From CAZFPA01 sp964520975 (GTDB lineage Bacteria; Bacillota; Negativicutes; Selenomonadales; Selenomonadaceae): a stretch of 27,300 nucleotides of DNA. The stretch covers positions 1 to 27,300 of the forward strand of contig CAZFPA010000021.1 in assembly GCA_964520975.1 (NCBI GenBank), read 5' to 3'. Of the stretch, positions 14,910-22,274 are shown piece after piece. The notes below the pieces were generated by a model. The model was not told where the DNA came from. It ran no database searches and was given only the letters and a program-made list of their open reading frames with translations. The position numbers and the translations under genes are program-made. The first letter of the stretch is position 1, and each line of letters opens with the position of its first letter.

Positions 14910-15455
14910 ATTAGTAAAGAGACTTTGAGAATCAACGAGGAAATCCGCATAAGAGAAGTTCGTGTTACCAGTGCTGAGGGTGAACAGCTTGGTATTATGG
15001 CGACGCGTGACGCTTTGCGCATGGCAGAGGAGCAGCATCTTGATCTCGTCGAGGTAGCTCCCAAGGCGAAACCGCCAGTATGCCGTATCATGGATTTTGG
15101 TAAATATAGATACGAACAGCAGAAGAGGGACAAGGAAGCCAAGAAGAAGCAGAAGGTCATTACGATCAAGGAAGTCAAGCTTCGTCCCAATATTGAACAA
15201 CATGATTTTGACGTCAAGTTGAAGAATGCTCTTCGCTTTGTCCAGGAAGGAAACAAGGTCAAGGTAACGATTATGTTCCGCGGCCGTGAATTATCTCATC
15301 CGGAGTTGGGCAGGGAGGTATTGCAGCGCGTAGCAGCTGAGCTGAAGGATACAGTTTCTATCGAGCGTGATGCCAAACTTGAAGGTAAAAATATGATAAT
15401 GATTTTAGCACCAAAGGCGCAATCTAAAGGAGGAAACAGTAATGCCAAAAATTAA
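14910..15455 (+). CDS. infC: Translation initiation factor IF-3, ATT start
   Basis: 181 residues when started at ATT 14910. IF-3 binds the 30S subunit and proofreads start-codon selection. The ATT follows a strong AGGAGGTG site (14897-14904), and the peptide then reads SKETLRINEEIR, the normal IF-3 N-terminus. The in-frame ATG at 14853 would add 19 residues, lies inside the attenuator hairpin, and has no ribosome site. Family motifs are present: the N-domain REVRVTSAEGEQLGI, the linker rich in KKKQK, and the C-domain KVKVTIMFRGRELSHPELG. An AUU start is the classic IF-3 autoregulatory device. The gene overlaps rpmI by 14 nt. Confidence 0.96.
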   Translation: MSKETLRINEEIRIREVRVTSAEGEQLGIMATRDALRMAEEQHLDLVEVAPKAKPPVCRIMDFGKYRYEQQKRDKEAKKKQKVITIKEVKLRPNIEQHDFDVKLKNALRFVQEGNKVKVTIMFRGRELSHPELGREVLQRVAAELKDTVSIERDAKLEGKNMIMILAPKAQSKGGNSNAKN

Positions 15456-15639
15456 GACTCGCAGAGCTGCAGCAAAACGTTTTACTACGACCGGTTCCGG
15501 TAAATTTAAACGTAACAAGGCTTTTAAGAGCCATATCTTAGAGAAGAAGTCCCCGAAGCGTAAACGCAATCTGCGTAAAGCCGCTATCGCCAGCGCTGCT
15601 GACAATGGCCGCATCAAGAAATGCTTACCGTACGCTTAA
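15442..15639 (+). CDS. rpmI: 50S ribosomal protein L35 (bL35)
   Basis: 65 residues, highly basic, with the MPKIKTRRAAAKRF start and FKRNKAFKSHILEKK centre typical of L35. The ribosome site AAAGGAGG lies inside infC, and the ATG precedes the infC stop by 11 nt. It is the middle gene of the conserved infC-rpmI-rplT operon. Confidence 0.97.
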   Translation: MPKIKTRRAAAKRFTTTGSGKFKRNKAFKSHILEKKSPKRKRNLRKAAIASAADNGRIKKCLPYA

Positions 15640-15667
15640 AATTTTAACTATTTAGGAGGAAAGAAAC

Positions 15668-16021
15668 ATGCCAAGAGTAAAAAAAGGCGTGACTGCACAT
15701 AGACGTCATAAGAAGATTTTAAAATTAGCTAAGGGCTATATCGGTTCCAAGAGCAAGCAGTTCAAGAAAGCCAATGAAACTGTCATGAAGGCTCTCTACT
15801 ATGCTCGCCGCGATCGTCGGGCAAAGAAGGGCAACTTCCGCAGACTGTGGATTGCGCGTATCAACGCTGCTGCCCGCACCAATGGCATTTCCTACAGCCG
15901 TCTGATCAATGGTCTTACGAAGGCTGGTGTTGAGGTTAACCGCAAGATGCTGGCCGATCTCGCTATCAGCGATGAGAAGGCATTTGCTCAGCTCGTAGCT
16001 GTTGCCAAAGAAAATCAGTAA
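15668..16021 (+). CDS. rplT: 50S ribosomal protein L20 (bL20)
   Basis: 117 residues, family length. It has the basic N-terminal extension MPRVKKGVTAHRRHKKILK, then GYIGSKSKQFKKANE and YYARRDRRAKKG, and ends in AFAQLV. L20 is required for early 50S assembly and is the likely autogenous repressor acting on the leader at 14775-14875. AGGAGG precedes the ATG, and a terminator follows. Confidence 0.98.
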   Translation: MPRVKKGVTAHRRHKKILKLAKGYIGSKSKQFKKANETVMKALYYARRDRRAKKGNFRRLWIARINAAARTNGISYSRLINGLTKAGVEVNRKMLADLAISDEKAFAQLVAVAKENQ

Positions 16022-16037
16022 GAATAAGTCATTCAGG

Positions 16038-16064
16038 GGGGCTGCTTTCGGGCGGCCCCTTTTT
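16038..16064 (+). terminator. Terminator after rplT
   Basis: GGGGCTGC pairs with GCGGCCCC (one G-T wobble) around TTTCGG, followed by TTTTT. The ktrA ribosome site begins about 5 nt later. Confidence 0.88.
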
Positions 16065-16081
16065 GTATAGGAGGGATTCGC

Positions 16082-16750
16082 GTGAAGACAAAATCGGAGA
16101 ACCGCCAGTTTGCAATCATCGGGCTGGGAAGATTTGGCAGCAACATGGCGAAGGCACTGCACAAGATGGGCTATGAGGTGCTGGCCATTGATAAGGATAT
16201 GCAGAAGGTACAGGAGTTCAGCAACGAGTTCACGCATGTTGTACAGGCGGATGCAACGGATGAGGATGCGCTGCGGGCGTTGGGAATCCTGAATTTTGAC
16301 GTGGTCGTGGTGGCCATTGGTGAGAACCTGCAGGCCAATGTGCTGGCAACCTTGCAGCTCAAGGAAATCGGTGCCCGCTATATCGTAGCGACAGCCCGCG
16401 ATACACTGCAGATCAAGCTGCTGGAAAAGATCGGCGCTGACCGGGTGGTTTCCCCGGAGCGTGATATGGCCCGCCGGGTGGCTTATAATCTTGCTTCGAC
16501 GAGCGTCATGGATTACATTGAGCTCTCACCGGAATTCAGCATCGTTGAAATCACAGTACCGCATTCCTTTCAGAACAAGACACTGGTGGAGTCGAATATC
16601 CGGGCAAAGTACGGCATCAATGTCGTGGCCATCAAGCGGGGCGAGGATCTCATTGTATCGCCGCAGCCGACGGAGCATCTTTTAAAGGATGATATTGCTG
16701 TGGTTGTTGGCAGCAATGAGGGAATCAACAGTCTGGAGGCCCTGGAGTGA
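16082..16750 (+). CDS. ktrA: KtrA/TrkA-type K+ channel regulatory subunit
   Basis: 222 residues, the length of Bacillus KtrA. An RCK_N Rossmann domain begins with GLGRFG at 14-19, followed by the nucleotide-ribose acidic residue in AIDKD. An RCK_C domain covers about 140-220. It is a cytoplasmic ring that gates a Ktr/Trk potassium transporter according to bound nucleotide. The GTG start is supported by AGGAGGG about 6 nt upstream. The membrane partner KtrB is not adjacent. Because the rplT terminator directly abuts its ribosome site, expression needs readthrough or a promoter in the end of rplT (weak candidate TTGCCA at 16002). Confidence 0.92.
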   Translation: MKTKSENRQFAIIGLGRFGSNMAKALHKMGYEVLAIDKDMQKVQEFSNEFTHVVQADATDEDALRALGILNFDVVVVAIGENLQANVLATLQLKEIGARYIVATARDTLQIKLLEKIGADRVVSPERDMARRVAYNLASTSVMDYIELSPEFSIVEITVPHSFQNKTLVESNIRAKYGINVVAIKRGEDLIVSPQPTEHLLKDDIAVVVGSNEGINSLEALE

Positions 16751-17565
16751 TGGAGCGTATAGCGAGCCTGTCCAATGCGAAGGTCAAGCTGGCCGCAAGC
16801 CTGCATAGCAGAAAGCATCGGGAGGCCGAGGGGCTTTTTGTGGCTGAGGGCATCCGGTTGGTGGAAATGGCGGCGGCGTCTGGCTGGGGCCTGCGCTTTG
16901 CCTTCTGTACACCGGCCGCAGCCGCGGGTGAACGGGTTAAAAAAATACTGCAGCAGTTGGCTGCAGTGTGTCCGGTTTATGAGGTATCTGAGGAAATCTA
17001 TCGCAAGGCTTGTGGTACGGTAACACCGCAGGGGCTGCTTGTCGTCATGGAGATGCAGCGGTTGTCGCTGGCTTCGCTGCGGGAAAAGGACGGTCCGCTC
17101 TTTCTTGTGCTCGATGGAGTGCAGGATCCGGGGAATGCCGGTGCCATGATCCGCACTGCGGACGCCGCCGGCTGCAGTGGTGTCATCTGCCTGACGGATA
17201 CGGTGGATGTTTTTGCTGACAAGACGGTGCGCGCGACGATGGGCTCGCTTTTCCATCTGCCGGTGGTGACCGGAGTTCCGGTAGCCGAGCTGTTGGAGTT
17301 TGTTCAGTCCGCGGGGGTCAGCCTCTTCGTGACTGCGCTCAATGCCGGTGCCCGGCAGCACTTTGCTGCGGACTTTACGGGAGCGGCTGCGGTGGTGTTT
17401 GGCAATGAAGGGAATGGCGTATCACCAGCTTTGCTTTCCGCAGGCGGGCAGCAGATCTATATACCGATGCAGGGGCAGGCGGAATCGCTCAATGTGTCAA
17501 CAGCGGCCGCGGTAGTGCTCTATGAGGCGGTGCGGCAGCGTCAGGCTGTTTCCCAAAAGAGGTAG
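16750..17565 (+). CDS. SpoU/TrmH-family RNA 2'-O-methyltransferase
   Basis: 271 residues from ATG 16750. A small N-terminal substrate-binding domain (SNAKVKLAASLHSRKHR) precedes the SPOUT knot domain. The three SpoU motifs are visible: LDGVQDPGNAGAMIRTA, VVFGNEGNGV and IPMQGQAESLNVSTAAAV. These bind AdoMet at the trefoil knot. It presumably methylates a ribose in rRNA or tRNA; the exact site cannot be assigned, and TsnR- or RlmB-like members share this layout. The start overlaps the ktrA stop (GTGATG), indicating coupling. Its 3' end overlaps the convergent thiN gene by 25 nt. Confidence 0.93.
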   Translation: MERIASLSNAKVKLAASLHSRKHREAEGLFVAEGIRLVEMAAASGWGLRFAFCTPAAAAGERVKKILQQLAAVCPVYEVSEEIYRKACGTVTPQGLLVVMEMQRLSLASLREKDGPLFLVLDGVQDPGNAGAMIRTADAAGCSGVICLTDTVDVFADKTVRATMGSLFHLPVVTGVPVAELLEFVQSAGVSLFVTALNAGARQHFAADFTGAAAVVFGNEGNGVSPALLSAGGQQIYIPMQGQAESLNVSTAAAVVLYEAVRQRQAVSQKR

Positions 17566-18245
17566 ACACCGAGGATTCCCGTGTGTACCTTTACGGTGAT
17601 GGTAGCACCGCCGCTGAGCTCATTGCTGACGGCATAGGGTTCGAGCTGACGCAGTACGACGTCATGCAGCGGCCAGCGGACGCCGCTGATGGTGACACCC
17701 TGGCATTCGCTGGTGAGCGGGAGCAGAGAGACGGCCTTTGGTGCCCGAGTGAGGCGCAGGGTGATCGTCTCTTTTTCTTTTAGCGGGAAAAGGACTTCCT
17801 GTTCATCGCAGAGGCAGCCATGCAGCGGGGCGCCGCTCAGTGACAGTACGGTGCTGAGCGTGTGGTCGAAGCGGCCGCCGAAGGCCCCTGTCAGCAGCAG
17901 AAAGGCATCCGGGAAGAGTTCGGCAGCCTTTTGGAGTGCCAGCTGGGTATCCGTGAAATCCTTGGCGGGGGGGAAACGGTCGACGGGGATGCCGGCAGCA
18001 GCAGCCCATTCCCAGGCCGCCGGGCTGGCACTGTCGGCATCTCCGATGAGCCGTTCCGGCGGTAACTGATTTTTCTGGCAGACATCGACTCCGTGATCGA
18101 TGGCCCAGAGCCGGCGTCCCTGCGATACCTGGCTGAACCAGATGTCAGCTGGGGCCCGGCCACCGGCGGCCAGCAGCAGCTGGGAGGATAGCGGGCTGGA
18201 CAGGGTGGCTGTCAGCTGTGGGAGTATCAGTGTATTGGATGGCAT
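17541..18245 (-). CDS. thiN: Thiamine pyrophosphokinase
   Basis: 234 residues on the minus strand. It transfers pyrophosphate from ATP to thiamine, giving the coenzyme TPP. Family motifs are present in order: IGDADS, then PPAKDFTDTQLAL, then GAFGGRFDHTL, and SNELSGG in the C-terminal thiamin-binding beta domain. The start has AGAGG on the minus strand about 8 nt upstream. It has its own promoter (18281-18309) and converges on the methyltransferase gene, sharing 25 nt of coding sequence. No TPP riboswitch is visible in the roughly 35-nt leader. Confidence 0.94.
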   Translation of the reverse strand: MPSNTLILPQLTATLSSPLSSQLLLAAGGRAPADIWFSQVSQGRRLWAIDHGVDVCQKNQLPPERLIGDADSASPAAWEWAAAAGIPVDRFPPAKDFTDTQLALQKAAELFPDAFLLLTGAFGGRFDHTLSTVLSLSGAPLHGCLCDEQEVLFPLKEKETITLRLTRAPKAVSLLPLTSECQGVTISGVRWPLHDVVLRQLEPYAVSNELSGGATITVKVHTGILGVYLFWETA

Positions 18246-18280
18246 GGAGGTTACCTCTTTCCTGGAAAATTATTGTTTTT

Positions 18281-18309
18281 AGCATACTACATTCGGCAGA
18301 TTTTGACAA
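18281..18309 (-). promoter_or_regulatory. Predicted thiN promoter
   Basis: On the minus strand: TTGTCA (18309-18304), 17-nt spacer, TATGCT (18286-18281). Confidence 0.7.
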
Positions 18310-18412
18310 ATTCCCTGTCGGTTCAGACCGCTTTGACGCCAGGGAAAAAGAGGGATTTTGCCTTTTTTGTATAATTTAATAAAGGGATACAAGTTGAAAG
18401 GAGCGGAATATT

Positions 18413-19090
18413 ATGCTGAAATTCGTTTATTATGGTCATTCCTGTTTTTTGCTGGATGATGGTAAGTACAAGGTACTGTTCGACCCGTATCTCACGGGCA
18501 ATCCAATGGCGTCGGCGGAGCCGGAAGCGGTGGAATGCGATTATATTCTGCTGTCTCATGCGCATCAGGATCATCTCGGCGATGCACCGGCGATTGCCAG
18601 GCGTACGGGAGCGGTGCTTATCGGTGTGCCGGAGGTCCTGCAGCTTTGCCAGCAGCAGGAGGGCGGCCTGAAGGTGCATGGTATGAATCTTGGCGGTTCG
18701 GTACGGCTGCCGTTTGGCCGGGTACGCATGACGCTGGCGCTGCACAGCTCGGGCGTGCCGGGCGGGATTGCCTGCGGCTATGTCGTCAATATTGGCGGCC
18801 TCAATATCTATTTTGCCGGAGATACGGCGCTGTTTGGCGATATGAAACTCATCGGCCATAAGGATACCCTGGACTATGCACTGCTGCCTATTGGCGACAA
18901 TTACACGATGGGCCTTGAGGATGCGGCGTTGGCGGCGCAGTGGCTCAATGCGCGTCATGTTATTCCGCTGCATTACGATACCTGGCCGGTGATCGAACAG
19001 GATGCCGCGCGCTACAAGGAGCTTACGGAGGCTATGTCCCGCGCTGAGGTACATATCGTGAAGCCTGGCGGGACATTGGAGCTCGCATGA
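18413..19090 (+). CDS. Metallo-beta-lactamase-fold metal-dependent hydrolase (UPF0173/YtkL-like)
   Basis: 225 residues. The N-terminal YYGHSCFLLDD is followed by DPYLTGNP, and the metal-binding HAHQDH sits in LSHAHQDHLGD. The later FAGDTALFGDM and the terminal HVIPLHYDTWP supply the remaining metal ligands. This pattern defines the UPF0173 group (Bacillus YtkL); the physiological substrate is not established. GAAAGGAG precedes the ATG, and a TATAAT at 18370-18375 is a possible -10 with a poor -35. The stop overlaps the miaA start by four bases, so it is probably cotranscribed with miaA and hfq. Confidence 0.92.
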   Translation: MLKFVYYGHSCFLLDDGKYKVLFDPYLTGNPMASAEPEAVECDYILLSHAHQDHLGDAPAIARRTGAVLIGVPEVLQLCQQQEGGLKVHGMNLGGSVRLPFGRVRMTLALHSSGVPGGIACGYVVNIGGLNIYFAGDTALFGDMKLIGHKDTLDYALLPIGDNYTMGLEDAALAAQWLNARHVIPLHYDTWPVIEQDAARYKELTEAMSRAEVHIVKPGGTLELA

Positions 19091-20025
19091 CCAGGGAAAA
19101 ACTCATTGTGATTTTAGGACCGACCGCGGTCGGCAAGACGCAGCTCGCGATTGATCTTGCCCGGCAGCTGGCTACCGGGATTATTTCTGGGGATTCCATG
19201 CTCGTCTACCGTGGTTTTGATATTGGGGCGGCCAAGCCATCCCTGGCAGAACGGCAGGGGGTGCCGCATGAGCTCATCGATATCCTGGAGCCGACAGCCC
19301 GGTTCAGCGTGACGGATTTTCAGGAGCTGGCTGCGGCGGCCATTCATCGCAGCAATGCGGCCGGGCACATTCCTGTTTTGGCAGGCGGCACAGGGCTCTA
19401 TGTGAAATCCCTGCTGGAGGGCTACTGTTTCAATGAAACGCCAGGGGACCCTGCCTATCGTGCCGAGCTGGAGCGGCTGGCGGCAGAAAAGGGCAAGGCC
19501 TTTGTTCATGCCATGCTGGCCACGGTGGAGCCGGCTGTGGCGGCCCGCCTGCACGTGAATGATTTCCGACGGGTCATCCGGGCACTTGAGGTTCATCATC
19601 TGGGTGGTGAACACATCTCGGAGGAGCGGGAAGCCGCGGGAGAACTCGTCTATGATGCCTGCGTCATCGGTTTGCGGCGGGAGCGGGTACAGCTGTACGC
19701 ACGGATCAATGCCCGGGTGGAGCAGATGTTTGCAACCGGCCTGGTACAGGAGGTGCAGGGGCTGCTGGCAGCAGGGGTTCCCCGCAGTGCGCAGGCTATG
19801 CAGGGGATTGGCTACAAGGAAACGGCGGCTTTTCTCGCGGGAGAAATGAGCCAGGCAGAGGCCGTGGCGCAGATCCAGAAATCCACGCGCCATTTTGCGA
19901 AACGGCAGTTGACCTGGTACCGCAAGATGCCGTATATCCATTGGTATGATGTAGATCAAATGAGCGATGCGGCGCTTTTGTCAAACGTTTCTGCAGATAT
20001 AGCAGGATATTTTGCAAAAGAGTAG
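19087..20025 (+). CDS. miaA: tRNA dimethylallyltransferase
   Basis: 312 residues, standard length. MiaA adds a dimethylallyl group to A37 of tRNAs reading UNN codons. Motifs: P-loop GPTAVGKT near the N-terminus, SGDSMLVYRGFDIGAAKPS, the GGTGLYVKSLLEG segment, and C-terminal MQGIGYKE and KRQLTWYRK. It begins at the ATG overlapping the preceding gene's stop, and is followed after 38 nt by hfq, the widely conserved miaA-hfq pair. Confidence 0.97.
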   Translation: MTREKLIVILGPTAVGKTQLAIDLARQLATGIISGDSMLVYRGFDIGAAKPSLAERQGVPHELIDILEPTARFSVTDFQELAAAAIHRSNAAGHIPVLAGGTGLYVKSLLEGYCFNETPGDPAYRAELERLAAEKGKAFVHAMLATVEPAVAARLHVNDFRRVIRALEVHHLGGEHISEEREAAGELVYDACVIGLRRERVQLYARINARVEQMFATGLVQEVQGLLAAGVPRSAQAMQGIGYKETAAFLAGEMSQAEAVAQIQKSTRHFAKRQLTWYRKMPYIHWYDVDQMSDAALLSNVSADIAGYFAKE

Positions 20026-20063
20026 AATTTATAGTATAGCAGTATGAGGCAGGAGGGGTTTTT

Positions 20064-20318
20064 ATGCCAGCAAAGATCATCAATCTACAGGACAGCTTTT
20101 TGAATCAGGTCAGGAAGGAAAATGTCGCTGTTGTCATTCACCTGGTGAATGGCTTTCAATTGAAGGGCAATGTAAGAGGCTTTGATAATTTTACTGTCAT
20201 TCTTGATTCCATGGGCAAGCAGCAGCTTGTCTACAAGCATGCAATATCGACCATTACTCCGGCGAAGCCGCTGGCAGGCAGCTATGACGGGGAAAAACGG
20301 GAAGAAAACAGAGGATAA
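20064..20318 (+). CDS. hfq: RNA chaperone Hfq
   Basis: 84 residues. The Sm1 motif (QDSFLNQVRKENVAVVIHLV, then NGFQLKGNVRGFDNF) and Sm2 motif (YKHAISTI) are intact. Gln in LQDSFL and the YKH triad correspond to the proximal RNA-binding face. Hfq forms a hexameric ring promoting sRNA-mRNA pairing. The C-terminal tail is short, as in Firmicutes. AGGAGGGG precedes the ATG. A terminator follows at once, ending the hydrolase-miaA-hfq unit. Confidence 0.98.
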   Translation: MPAKIINLQDSFLNQVRKENVAVVIHLVNGFQLKGNVRGFDNFTVILDSMGKQQLVYKHAISTITPAKPLAGSYDGEKREENRG

Positions 20319-20321
20319 GCG

Positions 20322-20357
20322 AAGAGGCCTTTTCCTAAGGGAGAGGGCCTTTTCTTT
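20322..20357 (+). terminator. Terminator after hfq
   Basis: GGCCTTTTCC (20326-20335) pairs with GGAGAGGGCC (20340-20349) including two G-T wobbles, with a TAAG loop and a T-rich tail TTTTCTTT. Confidence 0.8.
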
Positions 20358-20368
20358 ACGAAATTAAA

Positions 20369-20382
20369 AGAACAAAAGTTCG
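20369..20382. promoter_or_regulatory. Candidate LexA-type site before dut
   Basis: AGAACAAAAGTTCG holds the exact core GAAC-N4-GTTC (20370-20381), 15 nt upstream of the dut ATG. No convincing promoter is visible between the hfq terminator and dut, so the site's relevance is uncertain. Confidence 0.35.
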
Positions 20383-20396
20383 GATAAGGAGCTATT

Positions 20397-20849
20397 ATGA
20401 AAACAAGAGGATTTGAAATCGCCAGAGGCTATGCGGATCAGGATATCCATCTGCCGCACCGCAAGACCGCCAGGAGCGCGGGCTATGATATTGAGGCAGC
20501 TGCTGACTGTGTGCTTTTGCCGCATCAGGTCACTGTGGTGCCTACCGGCCTGAAGGCTTATATGCAGCCGGATGAATACCTGGGCATCCATGTGCGTTCG
20601 GGGTTTTCCATCAAGAAGCAGCTTTCCTGTATCAACAGTCAGGGGATCATTGATGCGGATTACTATGGGAACGCGGATAACGACGGACATATTCTTGTCG
20701 CGCTGGTGAATCATAGCGATGTGCCGGTGCAGGTGGAGAAGGGCATGCGCATTGCGCAGGGAATTTTTTATCGCTATCTGACGGTTGATGGGGATACTGC
20801 CGGCATCGGTGCTGAGCGTCAGGGCGGTTTGGGTTCGACGGGGGAATGA
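20397..20849 (+). CDS. dut: dUTP diphosphatase (trimeric dUTPase)
   Basis: 150 residues, the size of a trimeric dUTPase. The enzyme hydrolyses dUTP to dUMP and pyrophosphate, limiting uracil in DNA and feeding dTMP synthesis. All five motifs are recognisable: AGYDIEAA, HVRSGFSIKKQ, GIIDADYYGN with catalytic Asp86, KGMRIAQGIF, and the glycine-rich C-terminal ERQGGLGSTG. AAGGAG precedes the ATG. It lies 3 nt before rarA, suggesting a dut-rarA transcript linking nucleotide hygiene with fork repair. Confidence 0.96.
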   Translation: MKTRGFEIARGYADQDIHLPHRKTARSAGYDIEAAADCVLLPHQVTVVPTGLKAYMQPDEYLGIHVRSGFSIKKQLSCINSQGIIDADYYGNADNDGHILVALVNHSDVPVQVEKGMRIAQGIFYRYLTVDGDTAGIGAERQGGLGSTGE

Positions 20850-20852
20850 GCG

Positions 20853-22178
20853 ATGGATGATATGGACTTGTTTTCGGCTGCGGCGGCGCAGACGGCTTCG
20901 GGATATGAACCGTTGGCGCAGCGTATGCGGCCGCGGAATTTTGCGGAATTCATCGGGCAGGAAGAGGTCGTAGGTGAGGGAAAGTACCTGCGGCAGATGA
21001 TTGAAAAGGACCAGCTGCCGTCAATGATCCTTTATGGACCGCCGGGTACGGGCAAGACGACGCTCGCGCAGATGATCGCCACGATGACCGACAGCCTTTT
21101 TAAAAAGCTCAACGCGGTGTCTGCCGGCATTGCGGATATCCGCAAGATCGTGGAGGAGGCCGCTGAGCAGCGGCGCTTTTATCAGAAACGGACGATCGTC
21201 TTTATCGATGAGATTCATCGCTTCAATAAGGGACAGCAGGATGTGCTGCTGCCGTATGTTGAGGATGGGCGGCTGGTACTCATCGGGGCGACGACGGAAA
21301 ATCCGTTTTTTGAAGTCAATCATGCCCTGTTGTCGCGGGTGCGTATCGTGCGGCTGGAGCTGCTCAATGAGGCACAGCTCATGGCAATCCTGCAGCAGGC
21401 GCTTGCTGACGACGCACGGGGCCTGGGGCGGCAGCAGCTGGTCTGTGGCGATGCCGCACTGACTGCGATGGCGCAGCTGGCAGGCGGTGATGGGCGCATG
21501 GCGCTGAACTTTCTGGAACAAGCGGCGGCGATGGTGCCGCAGGGGGGCGAAATCACCCTGGAGCTTCTGCAGTCAATCGTAGGTGAGCGGGTGCAGAGCT
21601 ATGATAAAAAAGGGGATAACCATTACGATACGGTATCGGCTTTTATCAAGAGCATGCGCGGCAGTGATCCGGACGCGGCTATCCATTACCTTGCCCGCAT
21701 GATTGCGGCCGGGGAGGATACGAATTTCATCGCCCGCCGCATTGCCGTCTGTGCGGCGGAGGATGTCGGCAACGCTGATCCGCAGGCACTGGTCGTCGCA
21801 ATGGCGGCGGTGCAGGCCGTGCAGTTCCTTGGTATGCCGGAGGCGCGGATTCCGCTGGCGGAGGCGGTTACCTATGTGGCCTCTGCGCCCAAGAGCAATG
21901 CGGCCTATCTGGCGGTTGACCGGGCGCTGGCCGATGTGCGAAGCCGCAGCTGTGGTGCTGTTCCGGCCCATCTGCGCGATGCGCATTACAAGGGGGCAGC
22001 AAAGCTCGGGCATGGTACGGAGTACATCTATCCGCATGATTTTCCGGGCCATTTCACATCGCAGCAGTATATGCCGCGGGAGATGGCGGGAACGGTATAT
22101 TATGTCCCGGGAGATATCGGGAAGGAGCGGGAGCTGCAGGCGTATCTGCGAGCCTGCTGGCCGAAGCGTTATCGTTGA
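20853..22178 (+). CDS. rarA: Replication-associated recombination protein RarA (MgsA/YrvN), AAA+ ATPase
   Basis: 441 residues. Walker A is GPPGTGKT at 62-69, and Walker B FIDEIHRFNKGQQD is diagnostic of RarA/WRNIP1. Sensor 1 lies in GATTENPFFEVN. The C-terminal tetramerisation region includes VGNADPQALVVAMAAVQA and YIYPHDFPGHFTSQQYMP. The protein acts at stalled replication forks. It precedes an rrf2 gene, iscS and mnmA, the same order as yrvN-cymR-yrvO-mnmA in Bacillus subtilis. No terminator separates it from the rrf2 promoter. Confidence 0.96.
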   Translation: MDDMDLFSAAAAQTASGYEPLAQRMRPRNFAEFIGQEEVVGEGKYLRQMIEKDQLPSMILYGPPGTGKTTLAQMIATMTDSLFKKLNAVSAGIADIRKIVEEAAEQRRFYQKRTIVFIDEIHRFNKGQQDVLLPYVEDGRLVLIGATTENPFFEVNHALLSRVRIVRLELLNEAQLMAILQQALADDARGLGRQQLVCGDAALTAMAQLAGGDGRMALNFLEQAAAMVPQGGEITLELLQSIVGERVQSYDKKGDNHYDTVSAFIKSMRGSDPDAAIHYLARMIAAGEDTNFIARRIAVCAAEDVGNADPQALVVAMAAVQAVQFLGMPEARIPLAEAVTYVASAPKSNAAYLAVDRALADVRSRSCGAVPAHLRDAHYKGAAKLGHGTEYIYPHDFPGHFTSQQYMPREMAGTVYYVPGDIGKERELQAYLRACWPKRYR

Positions 22179-22194
22179 GTGCGGCGGAAAGGCT

Positions 22195-22223
22195 TTGACA
22201 TACGACGTTTTTTTTGCTATATT
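22195..22223 (+). promoter_or_regulatory. Predicted promoter of the rrf2-iscS operon
   Basis: TTGACA (22195-22200), 17-nt spacer, TATATT (22218-22223), located 16 nt after the rarA stop. Confidence 0.85.
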
Positions 22224-22233
22224 GATACTTAAG

Positions 22234-22248
22234 AAATCATATTGATTT
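22234..22248. promoter_or_regulatory. Inverted repeat at the transcription start, putative Rrf2 operator
   Basis: AAATCA-TAT-TGATTT is a perfect 6-bp inverted repeat starting about 10 nt after the -10, where a repressor would block initiation. Autoregulation by the encoded Rrf2 protein is a reasonable inference; no consensus was tested. Confidence 0.45.
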
Positions 22249-22274
22249 AGTCGGGATTAAACGGGGTGATTTTT

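Noticed and set aside
17250..17265. Partial match to the repeat core (TTCCATCTGCCGG) inside the SpoU methyltransferase gene
   Set aside because: Only about a dozen bases match, within well-conserved coding sequence; not a third repeat copy.
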